From: Alphaproteobacteria bacterium
Lineage (GTDB): Bacteria; Pseudomonadota; Alphaproteobacteria; RF32; CAG-239
Assembly (NCBI GenBank): GCA_017477035.1
Contig: JAFUXW010000082.1
Span: forward strand, 1 to 6,232
Reading direction: 5' to 3'
DNA: 6,232 bases
Positions 4,786 through 6,232 of this stretch are shown here, piece by piece; positions within the stretch are counted from its first letter, which is position 1, and the number at the start of each line of letters is the position of its first letter. Position numbers and translations under genes: made by a program. The notes beneath the pieces were generated by a model. That model worked only from the letters and a program-made list of their open reading frames with translations. It made no database searches and was not told where the DNA came from.

Positions 4786-4841
4786 GCCGACAGAGAGACT
4801 CGAACTCCCGACCCACTGATTACAAATCAAGCTAAGTCATT
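4782..4841 (-). pseudogene. tRNA-Thr(UGU) remnant lacking the D arm
   Basis: The minus strand matches the intact tRNA-Thr of this window for 39 consecutive bases, from the anticodon stem (TGATTTGTAATCAG) through the T arm, then differs by one base in the acceptor (TGTCGGC versus TGTTGGC) before ACCA. Upstream the anticodon half-stem is CTTGA. This is preceded directly by GACTTAG, which resembles the conserved start of tRNA-Thr(UGU) (GCCGACTTAGCTC in the E. coli gene). The D arm of about 16 nt is therefore absent, and the first three acceptor bases do not match. It may be a tRNA gene with a D-arm deletion, or a displaced 3' half (attachment site) with a chance match upstream. Either way a normal tRNA cannot form. 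Confidence 0.75.
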
Positions 4842-5077
4842 GATTCTATGATATTTTAAGTTATTGAATTTAAAGACTTTTTCTTTTGCCGGCAAAGGTT
4901 TCAAGCATTTCCATCAAAAAAATGAGCTGATTTAAAGTTATTGGTGGAGTCGTCAACTGTTTCTTGCTCACTCACTCGGCGCTCACTCGGATAAGCCTAT
5001 TTGTACTGATATGTATGGATATGTACCATAAATTCAGGTCAATATTCACAATAAACAAAAAAATTCTAAAATTCTTA
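4842..5077. other. Non-coding stretch between the tRNA remnant and the tRNA-Thr promoter
   Basis: No credible gene is seen. The stretch holds a 12-bp perfect palindrome TTTGCCGGCAAA (4885-4896), a third weak ATTGGTG (4940-4946) followed 21 bp later by TTCTTGCTC, two CTCACTCGG copies (4971-4979, 4982-4990), and a 10-bp tandem repeat GATATGTATG/GATATGTACC (5008-5027) whose outer flanks GTAC (5003-5006 and 5023-5026) are also palindromic. These small repeats could be remnants of an integration site or binding sites. None has a recognised function. Confidence 0.5.
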
Positions 5078-5106
5078 TTGACATTGAAAAAACTGTAATA
5101 TATAAG
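5078..5106 (+). promoter_or_regulatory. tRNA-Thr promoter
   Basis: A perfect -35 TTGACA (5078-5083), an exact 17-bp spacer and TATAAG (5101-5106, 5 of 6) form the strongest promoter in the window. The predicted start near 5112-5114 gives a leader of about 10 nt before the mature tRNA, as usual for single tRNA genes. Confidence 0.85.
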
Positions 5107-5122
5107 CGTTTGCAGGTGCTAT

Positions 5123-5198
5123 GCCAACATAGCTCAGTTGGTAGAGCTACTGATTTGTAATCAGTGGGTCGGGAGTTCGAGTCTCTCTGTTGGCACCA
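5123..5198 (+). tRNA. tRNA-Thr (anticodon UGU), CCA encoded
   Basis: The 76-nt cloverleaf is complete. The acceptor GCCAACA pairs with TGTTGGC. The D stem is GCTC/GAGC around AGTTGGTA. The anticodon stem ACTGA/TCAGT holds the loop TTTGTAA with anticodon TGT, so it reads ACA and other ACN Thr codons. The T stem is GGGAG/CTCTC (one G-T pair) with loop TTCGAGT, and the 3' end is ACCA. It has its own promoter 17 bp upstream and a terminator 5 bp downstream, so it is a self-contained unit. The acceptor has an A-T pair where the remnant on the opposite strand implies G-C, so the two are not recent identical copies. Confidence 0.97.
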
Positions 5199-5202
5199 TT
5201 TC

Positions 5203-5234
5203 AAACCCTTGATTTATCAAGGGTTTTAATTTTT
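5203..5234 (+). terminator. Intrinsic terminator of tRNA-Thr
   Basis: AAACCCTTGA (5203-5212) pairs perfectly with TCAAGGGTTT (5217-5226) around a TTTA loop, followed by a T-rich tail (TTAATTTTT). It starts 5 bp after the CCA end. Confidence 0.92.
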
Positions 5235-5441
5235 CAAGACTTTTAATTTTTAATGATTTTTTGCTTCCGAGTGAGTGTATTTTTCCAGATTTTACTTTAA
5301 CTATATGATTTTACATTATTTATTTTGAATTTTGAGTGAGTGGCTTTTTCACAACCTAAAGCGGTGTTTTTATGTAACATAATATTAAAAATCGTATTTT
5401 ATAATGTAGGCTCAAACTTAATTTTCATGAGAGGTTATACA
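5235..5441. promoter_or_regulatory. AT-rich upstream region of the 227-residue protein gene, with a -10 box
   Basis: No gene is seen here. A perfect -10 hexamer TATAAT lies at 5400-5405, 36 bp before the start codon at 5442. No good -35 is found at 16-18 bp; the nearest, TAACAT at 5375, is 19 bp away and weak. Two GAGTGAG-type repeats lie upstream (5269 and 5334). Activator-dependent expression would be consistent with a poor -35 but is speculation. Confidence 0.45.
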
Positions 5442-6125
5442 ATGACTTTTCCGAGTAAAGAATACTTTTCAGTAACGGAAGTAGCCTTTCGTTGGCAAAG
5501 AAAAGTAAAGGACGTTGAATACTGTATTGAAAATGGCTTAATAAATGCTCACATTAAAGTTTGTGCCGTTAAATTATCCCCTATCACAAATAATAATGAG
5601 AGCGAAATATGCGAATTTACCGGCTATATGAGAGTATCGCCGGAAGATTGCCATATTTTATTTCGTCATAACAAAAGGACTATCTCTGAACTACTAAGTA
5701 AAACTGAATCTCAAAAAATAAGGCTTATACAACCGGAAAAAATTATCATAACGAAAGTTGATTTGCTGATATTTTTAGACGATTTAAGGGAATTTGAACA
5801 GAAGTATAAGCTGGCTTGCGAACAGCCGGAACTGCCTCTGTGGGATAAAAACCAACCAGAATCTATAAAAAATCTGACAGCATATAGCGATAATGATATG
5901 ATTGTTATAGGCAAAGATGTTTATACATTCGGACACCTGCAAGCCAAAATCATAAAAGAATTGTATAAAGCTGCATCAACAGATAATCCATGGGTTTTGG
6001 GTAAAAATCTGTTATCGGATAGCGGAGCGCGCACTCAACACTTAAAAGACTTGTTTCGCTCGCATCCGATTTTGGCGCGTATAAAATATCGTTCAAAAGG
6101 TTACTACTGCCTCATGATAACATAA
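5442..6125 (+). CDS. Island-type protein of unknown function, possible DNA-binding N-terminus and winged-helix-like C-terminus
   Basis: The protein has 227 residues. The ATG at 5442 is chosen because AGAGG lies 7 nt upstream; in-frame starts at 5427 (ATG) and 5340 (GTG) lack a convincing site. Residues 8-39 (YFSVTEVAFRWQRKVKDVEY, then CIENGLINAHIKV) look like the small MerR/excisionase-type helix-turn-helix seen in 'sequence-specific helper' proteins. Residues 100-125 are helical and charged. Residues 154-225 (IGKDVYTFGHLQAKIIKELY ... PWVLGKNLL ... LKDLFRSHP ... YRSKGYYCL) resemble a winged-helix-like tail found in many accessory proteins of proteobacterial prophages and islands. The exact family name is not known to me. 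No signal peptide or membrane segment is seen. The position just downstream of a tRNA fits island cargo, with a possible regulatory role. Confidence 0.7.
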   Translation: MTFPSKEYFSVTEVAFRWQRKVKDVEYCIENGLINAHIKVCAVKLSPITNNNESEICEFTGYMRVSPEDCHILFRHNKRTISELLSKTESQKIRLIQPEKIIITKVDLLIFLDDLREFEQKYKLACEQPELPLWDKNQPESIKNLTAYSDNDMIVIGKDVYTFGHLQAKIIKELYKAASTDNPWVLGKNLLSDSGARTQHLKDLFRSHPILARIKYRSKGYYCLMIT

Positions 6126-6132
6126 ATTATAC

Positions 6133-6152
6133 ACAGCTAAATACAGCTAAAG
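6133..6152 (+). repeat. 10-bp tandem repeat after the island-type gene
   Basis: ACAGCTAAAT (6133-6142) is followed at once by ACAGCTAAAG (6143-6152). The function is unknown. Its position 8 bp after the stop codon argues against an operator for that gene; it could serve a gene further right. Confidence 0.5.
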
Positions 6153-6163
6153 TATGACATAAG

Positions 6164-6190
6164 TCGGATGAGAATCCGATACGTTTTGTT
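6164..6190 (+). terminator. Likely terminator of the island-type gene
   Basis: TCGGAT (6164-6169) pairs with ATCCGA (6174-6179) around a GAGA tetraloop of GNRA type, then ACGTTTTGTTTT follows. The stem is short and the T tract is interrupted, so the call is moderate. After it, 6191-6232 shows no gene. Confidence 0.55.
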
Positions 6191-6232
6191 TTATATTCAG
6201 ACGTATAATCATTATTATCGGTTGCTTATCCG

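Larger units (their letters stand above)
4971..5342. repeat. Dispersed CCGAGTGAG repeat around tRNA-Thr
   Basis: CCGAGTGAG or its complement occurs at 4971-4979 and 4982-4990 (minus orientation) and 5267-5275 (plus). GAGTGAGTG recurs at 5334-5342. The 11-bp versions at 4969-4979 and 5267-5277 are perfect inverted copies that enclose the tRNA gene. The coordinates give the span of the family; the copies themselves are short and separate. Confidence 0.5.

Noticed and set aside
4518..4830. 77-codon plus-strand frame (4518-4751) and 61-codon minus-strand frame (4645-4830)
   Set aside because: Both run through terminator hairpins and tRNA-derived sequence and show no protein-family features or ribosome binding sites.
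4782..4841. A functional D-armless tRNA-Thr
   Set aside because: The first acceptor bases do not pair with the 3' strand, the outer anticodon pair is mismatched, and no convincing promoter is seen on the minus strand; an intact tRNA-Thr(UGU) is close by.
5340..5441. Longer start (GTG at 5340 or ATG at 5427) for the 227-residue protein
   Set aside because: Neither has a good ribosome binding site, and the longer version would span the TATAAT box at 5400.
4988..6232. CGGATAAGC at 4988-4996 and its complement at the right edge (6224-6232) as element ends
   Set aside because: A 9-bp match cut off by the window edge is too short to support a terminal repeat.

Overview
The window looks like chromosomal DNA of an AT-rich alphaproteobacterium. 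The main evidence is a full-length RecA of alphaproteobacterial type and, in its promoter, a direct-repeat LexA box of the GAAC-N7-GAAC kind typical of that class. Low GC, short intergenic gaps, an IS150-type insertion-sequence end and small lineage-specific proteins would fit an uncultured host-associated (for example gut) member. That last step is inference.

Left part (1-3190), core-like. The 3' end of a YihY/BrkB-type membrane protein gene (+) converges on an HD-domain phosphohydrolase gene (-). The HD gene is divergent from recA (+), and the SOS box lies in the shared intergenic region. recA ends in a clear intrinsic terminator. It is followed by a separately promoted gene for a small exported, coiled-coil-like protein carrying nearly identical 54-bp in-frame repeats, which ends at a bidirectional terminator.

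Middle part (3185-4270). A two-gene operon (-) encodes a TerB-like protein and a small Gln/Pro-rich protein with overlapping ends. Divergent from it is a 69-residue protein (+). A 12-bp motif repeated at exactly 20 bp spacing lies between them and looks like a shared operator.

Right part (4271-6232), accessory. In order it holds: the solo left end of an IS3-family (IS150-like) element with the N-terminus of its orfA; a 250-bp patch of hairpins and a short open frame bounded by two tRNA-3'-end-like sequences in the same orientation; a tRNA-Thr remnant on the minus strand that still has its own terminator; an intact tRNA-Thr(UGU) on the plus strand with a near-consensus promoter and terminator; and a 227-residue protein of unknown function of the kind found as island cargo. 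No integrase gene is visible. The arrangement suggests a tRNA-Thr locus that has been rearranged by integration, deletion or inversion, with the mobile machinery lost or outside the window.

No complete new defence or mobile system can be demonstrated here. The most unusual points are the degraded tRNA-Thr copies around the live one, the SOS box shared by recA and an HD phosphohydrolase, and the repeat-bearing exported protein.
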